From Propionibacteriaceae bacterium (GTDB taxonomy: Bacteria; Actinomycetota; Actinomycetes; Propionibacteriales; Propionibacteriaceae): DNA of 31,483 nucleotides. The notes under the pieces are model-generated. The model did no database searches, was not told the DNA's origin, and was given only the letters and a program-made list of their open reading frames with translations. Within the stretch, counting starts at the first letter, position 1; each line of letters starts with the position of its first letter. Both the position numbers and the translations under genes were made by a program. The DNA lies in NCBI GenBank assembly GCA_009778535.1, contig WRJP01000003.1, forward strand, positions 1 through 31,483. The letters are read 5' to 3'. Positions 1 to 8,184 of this stretch are shown here, piece after piece.

Positions 1-2151
1 ACACCGAAACGCTATCCCGAGTTAGCCGCTTTGGTGGGGGAGACTTCAGACAATCTGCCCGGAGTGCCAGGTGTGGGGCCGAAAACCGCAGCGAAATGGT
101 TGGATTCCTACGATGGTTTGGAGAATCTGCTCAACCATGCCGCTGAAGTGCCAGGGAAAGTAGGCGAATCGCTGCGCGCCCACATTTCGGATGTGATTCG
201 GAATCGTGAATTGAACGCCCTAGTGCGTGACATGGAATTAGGCGTGACTTTTTCGCAGTTGGAACGCAAGCCAGTTGATGCCCAAGCGGTACATCAGATT
301 TTCGACGCACTCGAATTTCGCACCTTACGCGAGCGACTCTTTGCCGCGCTTCCGGTAGACGAAACTGAACTCAGTTCTGGTTTTGAAATCGAGTTTGCCT
401 GCATCAGTGCCGACGAGTTGGATGATTGGCTATCGCGGCATGCGAATGCCAGCGTTGGCATGGAGGTTATCGGTGGCTGGAAGTCTGGAGCCGGAGACGT
501 CCAATCAATGGCATTGGCGAATCCAGACGGTGCGGCCTGCTGGTTTGATGTGAGTGAGTTGACTCCCGTCGCAGAACGCAGTCTGGGGAAGTGGCTGAGT
601 GACCCTACCAAGACCAAGGCGCTGCATGACGCGAAACCTGCGATGTTGGCTGCTGCCGAGCGGGGCTGGGAGCTTGACGGCATCATTTCGGACACCAAGC
701 TGGCTGCCTACTTGTTGCGTCCTGACCAACGTGGCTATGAGTTGAACGATTTAACCCAGACCTTCTTGAAACAGAAATTGTCGGTTGGTGAAAAGACGGA
801 TACCAGCCCAGAACAGGCGGCCTTTAGTTTCGACGACGATACGCTCAGCGCTGATGCGATGCTGCGCGCGCGAGCCGTAATCGAGCTAGTACCAGTCCTG
901 GAAGCCGAGTTGGAGTCCCAAGGTGGTTCCAACCTGCTGCATGAAGTCGAATTGCCGCTGTCACGAGTGTTGGCGCAGATGGAACACACCGGAATCGCCG
1001 TTAAGTCGGAGGTGTTGGAAAGTCTGCACAGCGATTTTGACTCCGAAGTGAAACAGGCTCAGACGCAGGCATTTTCGACGCTGGGGCATACGGTAAATCT
1101 GAGTTCCCCAAAGCAGTTGCAGACGGTGTTGTTCGACGAACTTGGTATGCCAAAAACGCGGCGAACTCAGACTGGCTATACCACCGATGCCGAGGCGTTG
1201 GAGGGGCTGTTTGCACAGACGGAGCACCCATTTTTGGCTGCGCTGCTGCGTTACCGCGATTACATCAAATTGCGCCAGAATGTTGAAGGGCTGCTCAAAT
1301 CGATAGCAGCAGATGGACGCATCCACACGACGTACCTGCAAACTATTGCCGCCACCGGACGGCTGTCCAGCGTCGAGCCGAATTTGCAGAACATTCCGAT
1401 TCGCACCGAAGAAGGGCGTCGAATTCGCGAGGCATTTGTAGCCGGGGCAGGTTTCGAGACATTATTCACTGCCGATTATTCTCAAATCGAAATGCGGATA
1501 ATGGCTCATGTTAGCAATGACGCTGGATTGATCGAAGCGTTCGGGTCGGGTGAGGATTTTCACACCATGATGGCTTCGCGCGTTTTCAATGTTGCGGCTG
1601 ATGCAGTATCTGCGGCGCAGCGGGCAAAGATTAAGGCTATGAATTACGGGCTGGCATATGGGCTTTCCGCTTACGGCCTTTCGCAGCAGCTAAAAATTGA
1701 GCAATCCGAAGCTAAGGGGCTAATGGATGAATACTTCCAGCGTTTCGGGCATGTCCGTGATTATTTGCAGGAGATCGTGGCAAGAGCACGACGCAGCGGT
1801 TATACCGAAACTCTGCTCGGTAGAAGAAGATATTTACCTGATCTGAATTCTTCCAATAGGCAGCGTCGTGAAATGGCAGAACGAGCCGCGCTGAATGCCC
1901 CAATCCAGGGTTCTGCCGCAGACATCATCAAGGTTGCGATGCTGGATGTGGCAGACCAGCTAGCATCGGAGAATATGCACAGCAGGTTGTTGCTGCAAGT
2001 TCACGACGAATTGGTTTTCGAGGTTGCTCCTGGTGAAGCCGAACGTCTTGAGGTGCTGGTGCGTGACAAGATGGGGAACGCAGCGGACTTGGCTGTAGAC
2101 CTGGAAGTGTCACTCGGATGGGGCAAAAGCTGGAACGAGGCTGGCCACTGA
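1..2151 (+). CDS. polA: DNA polymerase I, 5'-truncated by window edge
   Basis: The reading frame is open from base 1, so the start lies upstream. About 716 residues are present; actinobacterial Pol I is usually near 880-900, so much of the 5' nuclease domain is missing. The window opens in its helix-3-turn-helix (DNLPGVPGVGPKTAAKWL). Next comes a degenerate 3'-5' exonuclease domain: the first DEDD acidic motif reads VGMEVIGG instead of an FDTE-type motif, so proofreading is probably absent, as in other actinobacterial Pol I. The polymerase domain is intact: motif A DYSQIEMRIMAH (1474-1509), the O-helix RAKIKAMNYGLAYG (from 1621) and motif C QVHDELVFE (about 1999-2025). Its role is Okazaki-fragment processing and repair gap filling, which fits the excision-repair genes downstream. 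Confidence 0.97.
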   Translation, partial: TPKRYPELAALVGETSDNLPGVPGVGPKTAAKWLDSYDGLENLLNHAAEVPGKVGESLRAHISDVIRNRELNALVRDMELGVTFSQLERKPVDAQAVHQIFDALEFRTLRERLFAALPVDETELSSGFEIEFACISADELDDWLSRHANASVGMEVIGGWKSGAGDVQSMALANPDGAACWFDVSELTPVAERSLGKWLSDPTKTKALHDAKPAMLAAAERGWELDGIISDTKLAAYLLRPDQRGYELNDLTQTFLKQKLSVGEKTDTSPEQAAFSFDDDTLSADAMLRARAVIELVPVLEAELESQGGSNLLHEVELPLSRVLAQMEHTGIAVKSEVLESLHSDFDSEVKQAQTQAFSTLGHTVNLSSPKQLQTVLFDELGMPKTRRTQTGYTTDAEALEGLFAQTEHPFLAALLRYRDYIKLRQNVEGLLKSIAADGRIHTTYLQTIAATGRLSSVEPNLQNIPIRTEEGRRIREAFVAGAGFETLFTADYSQIEMRIMAHVSNDAGLIEAFGSGEDFHTMMASRVFNVAADAVSAAQRAKIKAMNYGLAYGLSAYGLSQQLKIEQSEAKGLMDEYFQRFGHVRDYLQEIVARARRSGYTETLLGRRRYLPDLNSSNRQRREMAERAALNAPIQGSAADIIKVAMLDVADQLASENMHSRLLLQVHDELVFEVAPGEAERLEVLVRDKMGNAADLAVDLEVSLGWGKSWNEAGH

Positions 2152-2394
2152 TCTTGGAGACAGCAAGGCCGACGCGGTACCAGAAAGCGTTTTTTAGCTA
2201 ACTAGAGATAACGATTCTGTATCAATTACTCAATAACGCCTTAACGCGGGGGTCAGCAGTTGGTGTTACTGAAGTTAGTTCATTAGGCTGATTCCGCATT
2301 ATTTCTGGCCGAACCTCGGACGTAGTGGGTTTAGTCGGCTGCTTGCAGCAAGGAATTAACGCGATTACTACAACAATCGGAGTCTAAGACGAAT
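2152..2394. other. polA-rpsA intergenic region / rpsA leader
   Basis: This 243-bp gap has no credible ORF. Just after polA, ACGC and GCGT can pair before a run of six T (about 2174-2196), a weak terminator candidate. Near the rpsA start, GCTGC-TT-GCAGC (2338-2349) forms a small perfect hairpin in the presumed 5' leader. I found no convincing -35/-10 pair, although a promoter for rpsA is expected here. Confidence 0.4.
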
Positions 2395-3855
2395 ATGACT
2401 TCCTCCCCTGAGGTGTCGAGCGTCGCAGTAGATGACATCGGATCCCCAGAAGCACTTCTGGAAGCGATCGATGCGACAATAAAATATTTCAATGACGGCG
2501 ATATAGTTTCTGGCGTTGTTGTCAAAGTAGACCGAGACGAAGTTCTTCTCGATATCGGCTACAAGACTGAGGGTGTTATCCCATCCAAAGAGCTTTCCAT
2601 ACGACATGACATTGACCCATTTGATGTGGTCAACGTTGGCGATGTTGTTGAGGCTCTAGTCCAACAAAAAGAGGACAAAGAGGGTCGCCTGATTCTCTCC
2701 AAGAAACGCGCGCAATATGAGCGGGCTTGGGGAACAATCGAAAAGGTCAAAGAGGAAGACGGAGTGGTTCTCGGTAAAGTCATCGAGGTCGTTAAGGGCG
2801 GTTTGATCGTCGATATCGGTCTGCGCGGCTTCCTACCAGCATCACTTGTCGAAATGCGCAGAGTGCGAGACCTAGCGCCCTACATAGGTGCCGAGCTTGA
2901 ATCAAAGATTATCGAGCTTGACAAGAACCGCAACAACGTCGTGCTGTCCAGGCGGGCGTGGCTGGAGCAAACTCAATCTGAAGTCCGCACCACATTCCTG
3001 AATCAACTGACGAAGGGGCAAATCCGCAAGGGTGTCATTTCTTCAATCGTCAATTTTGGCGCATTCGTCGATTTGGGTGGCGTGGACGGCCTGGTGCATG
3101 TTTCTGAGTTGAGTTGGAAGCACATAGACCATCCTTCCGAGGTTGTCGAAGTCGGCGACGAAGTTACGGTGGAAGTGCTCAGTGTCGAGATGGATCGGGA
3201 GCGGGTTTCGCTGTCTTTGAAGGCTACCCAAGAAGACCCATGGCAGACTTTCGCTCGTACCCATCAGATCGCCCAGATCGTTCCTGGCAAGGTTACGAAG
3301 CTGGTTCCGTTTGGTTCGTTTGTGCGTGTCGGTGATGGCATCGAAGGTTTGGTGCATGTTTCTGAACTTGCAGAACGTCACGTCGAGATTCCCGAACAGG
3401 TTGTTGCTGTAGGCGATGAGGTCATGGTCAAGATCATTGACATCGACCTTGAACGCCGCCGGATTTCGCTTTCCTTGAAGCAGGCGAACGAGGGTGTTGA
3501 CTCAACTGCTGAGGACTTCAACCCGGGTGATTTCGGCATGTCAGAGTCGTATGACGCTGAAGGTAACTACGTCTATCCGGAAGGTTTCGATCCTGAAACT
3601 CAGGAATGGAAGCCAGGGTTCGAGGAGCAGAAAGAGGCTTACGAACGCGAATGGGCCGAGGCTTATACGCGTTGGATGGCGTTGAAGCAGCAGGCTGAAG
3701 ATGCTAAGGCTGCTGAAACTCAAGCCATCATCGAAGAAGCGAATGAAGCTGCTTACTCTGCTGGTGCCGAAGTTGCTGACGAAGAAGGCTCACTGGCTTC
3801 TGATGAAGCCCTGCAAGCGCTTCGTGATCAACTGAGCGTTTCTGCCGAAGAGTAG
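2395..3855 (+). CDS. rpsA: 30S ribosomal protein S1
   Basis: The 486-aa protein has four S1 (OB-fold) RNA-binding repeats at about residues 34-106, 120-192, 206-280 and 297-365. The third carries the typical NFGAFVDLGGVDGLVHVSELSW core and the fourth PFGSFVRVGDGIEGLVHVSEL. Four repeats is the usual actinobacterial form, against six in E. coli. The C-terminal 120 residues are acidic and rich in Ala/Glu. S1 binds mRNA on the small ribosomal subunit and helps initiation. The ATG is preceded by a modest CGGAG element (2379-2383). polA-rpsA-coaE is a familiar actinobacterial order. Confidence 0.97.
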   Translation: MTSSPEVSSVAVDDIGSPEALLEAIDATIKYFNDGDIVSGVVVKVDRDEVLLDIGYKTEGVIPSKELSIRHDIDPFDVVNVGDVVEALVQQKEDKEGRLILSKKRAQYERAWGTIEKVKEEDGVVLGKVIEVVKGGLIVDIGLRGFLPASLVEMRRVRDLAPYIGAELESKIIELDKNRNNVVLSRRAWLEQTQSEVRTTFLNQLTKGQIRKGVISSIVNFGAFVDLGGVDGLVHVSELSWKHIDHPSEVVEVGDEVTVEVLSVEMDRERVSLSLKATQEDPWQTFARTHQIAQIVPGKVTKLVPFGSFVRVGDGIEGLVHVSELAERHVEIPEQVVAVGDEVMVKIIDIDLERRRISLSLKQANEGVDSTAEDFNPGDFGMSESYDAEGNYVYPEGFDPETQEWKPGFEEQKEAYEREWAEAYTRWMALKQQAEDAKAAETQAIIEEANEAAYSAGAEVADEEGSLASDEALQALRDQLSVSAEE

Positions 3856-3953
3856 TCCTGAGTTTAACCTTCCTTTCATCCCCAAGACGCGAGGATGTTT
3901 GCCTAACTGCGAGTGTTGGGTGCCTGGAGTCCAACCAGGAAGGACGATGCGTC

Positions 3954-4550
3954 ATGAGAGTAGCTCTCACCGGCGGAATCGCCTGTGGAAAATCGATGGT
4001 TGCACAGTTCCTGCGTGAAGCAGGAGCTGTGATCATCGACGCTGACGAGTTGGCGCGCGAAGTCGTCGCTGTTGGTACAGAAGGTCTCGCTGCTGTAGTA
4101 GATCAATTTGGTGCTGACTATGTGCGATGTGACGGCAGTCTCGACCGAGCCAAGTTAGGCGAGGCAGTTTTCAATGATCCGCAGGCGCGCGAGCACCTGG
4201 AAGCTATCTTGCATCCTCGAATACGGGCACTCGCTGCCGAATACGAAGCACAGGCTCCTACTGAGGTCGTCGTAGTGCAAGTTATTCCGCTGTTAGTGGA
4301 AACCGGCCAAGCGGATACCTTTGATGTGGTGATCGTCGTTGACCTGGAACCAGAAGTACAACTTGAACGGTTGATGGCTCGAAATGGCCTTGATCTTGAA
4401 CAGGCGCAGCAGCGGATTGCCGCCCAAGCCAGTCGTGCCGGACGTCTAGCCGTTGCCGATTTTGTGATCAGCAATGATTCGGATTTGAAGGCGCTGCGGC
4501 GAAAAACTCGCCAGGTGTATTACGCAATTCGTGCCAGCATGAGCTCCTAA
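3954..4550 (+). CDS. coaE: Dephospho-CoA kinase
   Basis: This 198-aa P-loop kinase catalyses the last step of coenzyme A synthesis, phosphorylating the ribose 3'-hydroxyl of dephospho-CoA in the cytosol. It opens with the Walker A motif GGIACGKS (about residues 7-14). Other family hallmarks are DADELAREVV (about 24-33), the HPRIR segment (about 86) and the lid region with QLERLMARNGL. The length is normal for stand-alone CoaE; the C-terminal GrpB-like extension found in some actinobacteria is absent. GGAAGGA (3938-3944) gives a strong ribosome-binding site for the ATG at 3954. Confidence 0.95.
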   Translation: MRVALTGGIACGKSMVAQFLREAGAVIIDADELAREVVAVGTEGLAAVVDQFGADYVRCDGSLDRAKLGEAVFNDPQAREHLEAILHPRIRALAAEYEAQAPTEVVVVQVIPLLVETGQADTFDVVIVVDLEPEVQLERLMARNGLDLEQAQQRIAAQASRAGRLAVADFVISNDSDLKALRRKTRQVYYAIRASMSS

Positions 4551-4638
4551 GATACTGCGGCACCCTGTAAGTGGGTAGGCGTGGCTGCGTGCGCAGTGGC
4601 GGTTTGGTTCCCGCGTCTTGCGGTAGGGTAGTCAGGTC

Positions 4639-5448
4639 ATGATTGAGTTCGAGACGGTCTCAAAGACTTACCCCGATAAAACGACCGCTGTGGCCAGTTT
4701 TTCCTTAGTCGTGCCATCACATCGAATAGTGGTACTGGTCGGTTCGTCAGGTTCAGGTAAAACTACGCTGTTGCGGATGGTCAATCGGATGGTTGAACCA
4801 ACTGCGGGACGGGTACTCATCGACGGCGAGGATGTACGTGATCGAAATTCAGTGACGCTGCGGCGCTCTATTGGATATGTGATGCAGCAAGGCGGCCTGT
4901 TGCCGCATCGCAACATTGCTGAAAATGTCGCTACCGTGCCGATGCTGAATGGGGTATCACGTCGTCAAGCTCGTGCTCAGGCGTTGGATTTGCTGGAACG
5001 GGTTGGGCTGGACAAATCGCTGTGGCGCCGTTTCCCTAGCCAGCTTTCTGGAGGGCAACAGCAACGCGTAGGTGTCGCTCGGGCGTTGGCTGCCGATCCC
5101 AACATTTTGCTGATGGACGAGCCTTTTGGGGCTGTTGACCCCATTGTGCGCCGCGAACTGCAAGATGAGTTGCTGCGATTGCAAACCGAGCTTGGCAAGA
5201 CCATCGTGTTCGTCACCCACGACATCAATGAGGCTTTCCGACTCGCAGACGAGGTCGTGGTGCTGCGCGAACAGGCGATAGTGGCGCAGCAAGGCACCGC
5301 AGCCGAAATAATGGCTGCTCCTGCGAATGATTTCGTGCGAAATTTCATCGGCACTGAAGCTGCTGACCGTGTGCTTTCGACCCAACAGGTCAATGGCAAG
5401 ACTCTCGCTGTGGACTCCTACGGGCGTCCAGTTGGGTTGTTGCAGTGA
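4639..5448 (+). CDS. Osmoprotectant (glycine betaine/choline) ABC transporter ATP-binding protein
   Basis: The 269-aa ABC ATPase is of the OpuCA/ProV subfamily. Visible motifs are Walker A GSSGSGKT (35-42), Q-loop VMQQGG (about 81-86), signature LSGGQQQRV (136-144), Walker B ILLMDEP (about 156-162) and switch His194. The C-terminal tail after about residue 240 is short, with no clear tandem CBS domains, so the ionic-strength sensing known for OpuA/OpuCA may be missing. The stop overlaps the next start as GTGA, indicating translational coupling with the permease. Subfamily is assigned from the two partner permeases and the binding protein at 8185; the exact substrate cannot be read from sequence. 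Confidence 0.9.
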   Translation: MIEFETVSKTYPDKTTAVASFSLVVPSHRIVVLVGSSGSGKTTLLRMVNRMVEPTAGRVLIDGEDVRDRNSVTLRRSIGYVMQQGGLLPHRNIAENVATVPMLNGVSRRQARAQALDLLERVGLDKSLWRRFPSQLSGGQQQRVGVARALAADPNILLMDEPFGAVDPIVRRELQDELLRLQTELGKTIVFVTHDINEAFRLADEVVVLREQAIVAQQGTAAEIMAAPANDFVRNFIGTEAADRVLSTQQVNGKTLAVDSYGRPVGLLQ

Positions 5449-6110
5449 CTTGGTTGCGGCTCAACTGGCCGCAGGTGTTACAACTTGTCGGAGATCATCT
5501 GGCGCTGAGCTTGCCAGCAATCTTGCTGAGTATTCTCATTGCCGTACCTATCGGATACTTGGCGGTGCGGCTGCGTTGGCTTGGTAAGCCGTTGTTGCTG
5601 ACTGCGACGTTGCTTTATGCCATTCCCGCCCTACCGCTACTCATCATAATCGCGGCAGTTTTCGGCTTCTCACTGCGATCGCCTGAAACCATGATCGCCG
5701 CTTTGACGATCTATGGTGTGGCGCTGTTGGTGCGCACCGCAGCGGATGGGTTCGATGCGGTGGATGGGTTCGTCCGTGATTCGGCAATCGCTTTGGGACA
5801 CTCGCCACTGGTCATCTTCTTCAAAGTTGACCTTCCGCTGGCAGTTCCGGTGCTGATCTCTGGGATACGAGTGGTGGCTGTCAGCACAGTCAGTTTGGTG
5901 ACGATTGGCGCGTTGATCGGGGTCTCCGGACTCGGTTTTTTCCTAACAGACGGATTCCAACGCGGCATCCTCGGTGAGGTGGTGACTGGACTGCTAGCGA
6001 GCGTGGCATTGGCTGGACTACTTGACGCTCTCGTGTTTGCGGGCGGGCGAGCTATGACACCTTGGGTGCGTGTTGTGGATTCACAACCAAAGCTCGGAGT
6101 CGCAAAGTGA
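5445..6110 (+). CDS. Osmoprotectant ABC transporter permease, first subunit
   Basis: This 221-aa inner-membrane protein has about five or six hydrophobic segments and the BPD-type permease signature around VRDSAIALGHSPLVIFFKVDLPLAVPVLISGIR (about residues 112-145), the EAA loop that contacts the ATPase. It begins with GTG at 5445, overlapping the ATPase stop by four bases, and ends in another GTGA overlap with the next permease. It belongs to the OpuCB/OpuCD (ProW/YehW-like) family and should form a heterodimeric channel with its neighbour. The C-terminal 15 residues are hydrophilic. Confidence 0.9.
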   Translation: MTWLRLNWPQVLQLVGDHLALSLPAILLSILIAVPIGYLAVRLRWLGKPLLLTATLLYAIPALPLLIIIAAVFGFSLRSPETMIAALTIYGVALLVRTAADGFDAVDGFVRDSAIALGHSPLVIFFKVDLPLAVPVLISGIRVVAVSTVSLVTIGALIGVSGLGFFLTDGFQRGILGEVVTGLLASVALAGLLDALVFAGGRAMTPWVRVVDSQPKLGVAK

Positions 6111-6775
6111 GTAGCTTTTCGCAGGTGCTGGCCTGGCTCACTGATTTGTCCAATTGGAGCGGGACGACTGGCATTCCCATACGCATTGGGCAACATCTTG
6201 CGATTTCTGCTTTGGCAATTCTGCTTGCCAGTCTTATTGCGCTGCCGGTCGGAATCGCCATTGGGCACACCCGTCGCGGTGCGGGGTTGATTGCTGGAGC
6301 CGCTGGTGCTGCTCGCGCGATTCCAACGTTGGGACTGCTCACCTTGTTTGGCCTTGGCATCGGAATCGGGATGACGGCTCCGCTGCTGGCTCTGGTTGTC
6401 CTCGCCATACCTTCATTGCTGGCTGGGACATACGCTGGTATCGGTTCTGTAACACCTGCTGTAGTTGATGCGGCGCGCGGGGTTGGGATGCGAGAGCGTC
6501 AGGTGATTTGGCGCGTCGAGATTCCGTTGGCTGCTCCGGTAATCATTGGCGGCATTCGTGCGGCCACCCTTCAGGTCATTGCTACCGCCACGCTGGCGGC
6601 TTATATCAGCGATCAAGGTTTGGGACGTTTCCTCTTTGCTGGCCTGAAGACCCGCGATTATTCGCAAATGATCGGTGGGGCGATTCTAGTCATCGCATTG
6701 GCACTGCTCGCCGAGGCCGTGTTGGCGCTCATCCAAAGCCTTACCAAAACCTATGTAGCGCACACCCGCGCCTGA
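6107..6775 (+). CDS. Osmoprotectant ABC transporter permease, second subunit
   Basis: I chose the GTG at 6107 because it sits in the GTGA overlap with the preceding stop, exactly like the previous junction. A longer frame back to 6062 would overlap the upstream permease. The 222-aa product has multiple membrane segments and an EAA loop (VVDAARGVGMRERQVIWRVEIPLAAPVIIGGIR region). It is paralogous to the first permease and of the OpuCB/CD type. With the ATPase and the lipoprotein at 8185 it completes an importer, although the binding-protein gene is displaced downstream. Confidence 0.9.
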   Translation: MSSFSQVLAWLTDLSNWSGTTGIPIRIGQHLAISALAILLASLIALPVGIAIGHTRRGAGLIAGAAGAARAIPTLGLLTLFGLGIGIGMTAPLLALVVLAIPSLLAGTYAGIGSVTPAVVDAARGVGMRERQVIWRVEIPLAAPVIIGGIRAATLQVIATATLAAYISDQGLGRFLFAGLKTRDYSQMIGGAILVIALALLAEAVLALIQSLTKTYVAHTRA

Positions 6776-6920
6776 ACCCACCCGTTGACCCACTGGTCGG
6801 GTTGTGTCTGATTGTCCTCTTTTCCTGGCGAACGCCTGCTATGCCTGGTTCGCCTGGCACCGATCAATGAATTCACGTAATGACGTACGACAAAGCGGAT
6901 TAGTCGCTGAAGGGGTCTGA
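6776..6920. other. Intergenic junction after permease genes
   Basis: This 145-bp stretch without a gene marks where the expected binding-protein gene is missing from its usual place. I see no hairpin followed by a T-run, and no insertion-sequence ends. It ends in AAGGGG (about 6910-6915), a good ribosome-binding site for the short frame at 6921. Confidence 0.4.
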
Positions 6921-7118
6921 ATGTTGAACGTCATTGTGCTCATGACTGCGCTGTTACCGACCACCGGACATGCCGATCTGATCAAATTCGCGGCCAATCT
7001 GCCAGGCACCGAGGTTTGGGTGCTGATAAACACTCGAAGTTTTGAACCCATCGGGCACGATGAACGTCTAAATGCGTTTCGGGAGCATTTCGCACCGGTG
7101 GCAAATGCTCCTCCTTAA
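6921..7118 (+). pseudogene. Truncated nucleotidyltransferase (HxGH-superfamily) N-terminal remnant
   Basis: The 65-aa frame begins NVIVLMTALLPTTGHADLI, followed by a VWVLINTRSFEPIGHDERL segment. This resembles the first strand, (T/H)xGH nucleotide-binding motif and second strand of cytidylyl/adenylyltransferase-like proteins (NMN adenylyltransferase type). Such enzymes need a further 100 or more residues with the ISSTxxR-type motif. Here translation stops at 7118 and nothing similar continues before the toxin-antitoxin module at 7185. It keeps an AAGGGG ribosome-binding site, so a short peptide may still be made. I read it as a decayed gene; it could also be an unrelated small protein. Confidence 0.5.
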
Positions 7119-7137
7119 TCGAAAACGTGAATAATTC

Positions 7138-7166
7138 TTGCATCGTACGGCAATTAGCCGTACTAT
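7138..7166 (+). promoter_or_regulatory. Predicted tacAT promoter with operator palindrome in the spacer
   Basis: A perfect inverted repeat GTACGGC-AATTA-GCCGTAC occupies 7145-7163. A -35-like TTGCAT (7138-7143) and a -10-like TACTAT (7161-7166) sit 17 bp apart, so the palindrome fills the spacer and touches the -10. DUF1778 antitoxins are ribbon-helix-helix repressors that bind palindromes in their own promoter, so this is the likely autoregulatory site. The palindrome is directly visible; the promoter call is inferred. Confidence 0.6.
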
Positions 7167-7184
7167 TAACCGAGGAGGATGACT

Positions 7185-7466
7185 ATGGCAGTGACTACAT
7201 CGACGGCACGGCTAGAGGCTCGGATCAGCACAGAATTGCATTCGATGCTCAAGCATGCTTCTGCGCTTCAGGGGCGCAGCATGACCGATTTCGTAGTGAC
7301 TGCTGTGCAAGATGCTGCTCAGCGTGCCATTGAGCAAGCTGAGGTTATGAAAATGTCTTTAGCCGATCAAGAGTGCTTTGCCAATGCGCTGTTGTCCCCG
7401 CCGGAAGCAGAGCCGACATTGGAGCACGCTTTCGCTAGGCGCAGCCAACTCTTACATGTCGAATGA
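7185..7466 (+). CDS. TacA-like DUF1778 antitoxin (ribbon-helix-helix)
   Basis: This 93-aa protein has the DUF1778 form: an N-terminal ribbon-helix-helix with TSTARLEARISTELHSMLKHAS, the conserved MTDFVVTAVQDAAQRAIEQ helix, and a flexible C-terminal toxin-neutralising tail. GAGGAGG (7172-7178) abuts an ATG at 7179 but stands six bases from the ATG at 7185, so 7185 is the better start. Its last codons overlap the toxin start as ATGA. It should bind DNA as a dimer, with the toxin as co-repressor, and block the toxin's acetyl-CoA or active site. The family assignment is firm; the gene name is withheld. Confidence 0.85.
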   Translation: MAVTTSTARLEARISTELHSMLKHASALQGRSMTDFVVTAVQDAAQRAIEQAEVMKMSLADQECFANALLSPPEAEPTLEHAFARRSQLLHVE

Positions 7467-8086
7467 GTAAATCGCCGTTCCGGGTCAGACTCCTTGACAA
7501 AGATCTTGATCGAAGCGACTTCGCCTCCAATTCCGAGGTGTTGAATCGATATCTGACACAGCAGGTAAGCCAAGACGTTCGCCGCCGCATAACAGCCTGC
7601 TTTGTGGCTCTGACACCAAACAACCGCATTGCAGGCTATTACACTCTCGCATCGACGAGTTTGCTGCTGGGTGATCTTCCGGTCAGCATCAGCAAAAAGT
7701 TGCCGCGATATCCAAGTGTTCCAGCTGTCCGCATGGGACGTTTAGCAGTTGATAAGGACTTCGAAGGGCAGGGACTTGGTTCCGCATTATTGGCTGATGC
7801 TCTTTACCGAGCCAGCAACTCTGAGATAGCTGCCTACGCCTTAGTGGTGGATGCGAAGGACATCGCCGCGGTCGGGTTCTATAGGCACCACGGTTTTATC
7901 GCTTTACCTGATTCTGCTCGCACCCTATTCCTACCACTGCAAACTGTGGCAAAACTAGTGACTCAAGCAGACTTTTTGCGCGCAGTTGCGGCGACGAACT
8001 GGGAGGAGGAAGCCAGCGCCGAAGCGCGAGTATGGGACGAAGCTGATCTCAGCAGTAGCCTTGACCCTTGGGCGTTAAAGCCATGA
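7463..8086 (+). CDS. TacT-like GNAT-family acetyltransferase toxin
   Basis: The protein is a GCN5-related N-acetyltransferase paired with a DUF1778 antitoxin. The family acetylates the amino acid on charged tRNA (TacT, AtaT, ItaT) and stalls translation. The acetyl-CoA loop is MGRLAVDKDFEGQGLGSALL (about 91-110), and the family's catalytic tyrosine is Tyr140 in GFYRHHGF. It is 207 aa, longer than the usual 160-175, because of an acidic C-terminal tail after about residue 165 that includes EEEASAEARVWDEAD. The ATG overlaps the antitoxin stop. Which tRNA is the target cannot be told from sequence. Confidence 0.85.
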   Translation: MSKSPFRVRLLDKDLDRSDFASNSEVLNRYLTQQVSQDVRRRITACFVALTPNNRIAGYYTLASTSLLLGDLPVSISKKLPRYPSVPAVRMGRLAVDKDFEGQGLGSALLADALYRASNSEIAAYALVVDAKDIAAVGFYRHHGFIALPDSARTLFLPLQTVAKLVTQADFLRAVAATNWEEEASAEARVWDEADLSSSLDPWALKP

Positions 8087-8126
8087 GTCTGGTAGCTGGT
8101 GATGTCTATTACGCCAACCACCTGTC

Positions 8127-8154
8127 TTGCAACAACTGGAATCGGGGCTAAGCT
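8127..8154 (+). promoter_or_regulatory. Possible promoter for the displaced binding-protein gene
   Basis: TTGCAA (8127-8132) and TAAGCT (8149-8154) are 16 bp apart, 30 bp upstream of the lipoprotein start. This would let the binding protein be expressed apart from the toxin-antitoxin genes before it. Both boxes match the consensus only partly. Confidence 0.35.
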
Positions 8155-8184
8155 GGAACAACCTCCCGATGGAAAGGAACCCCA

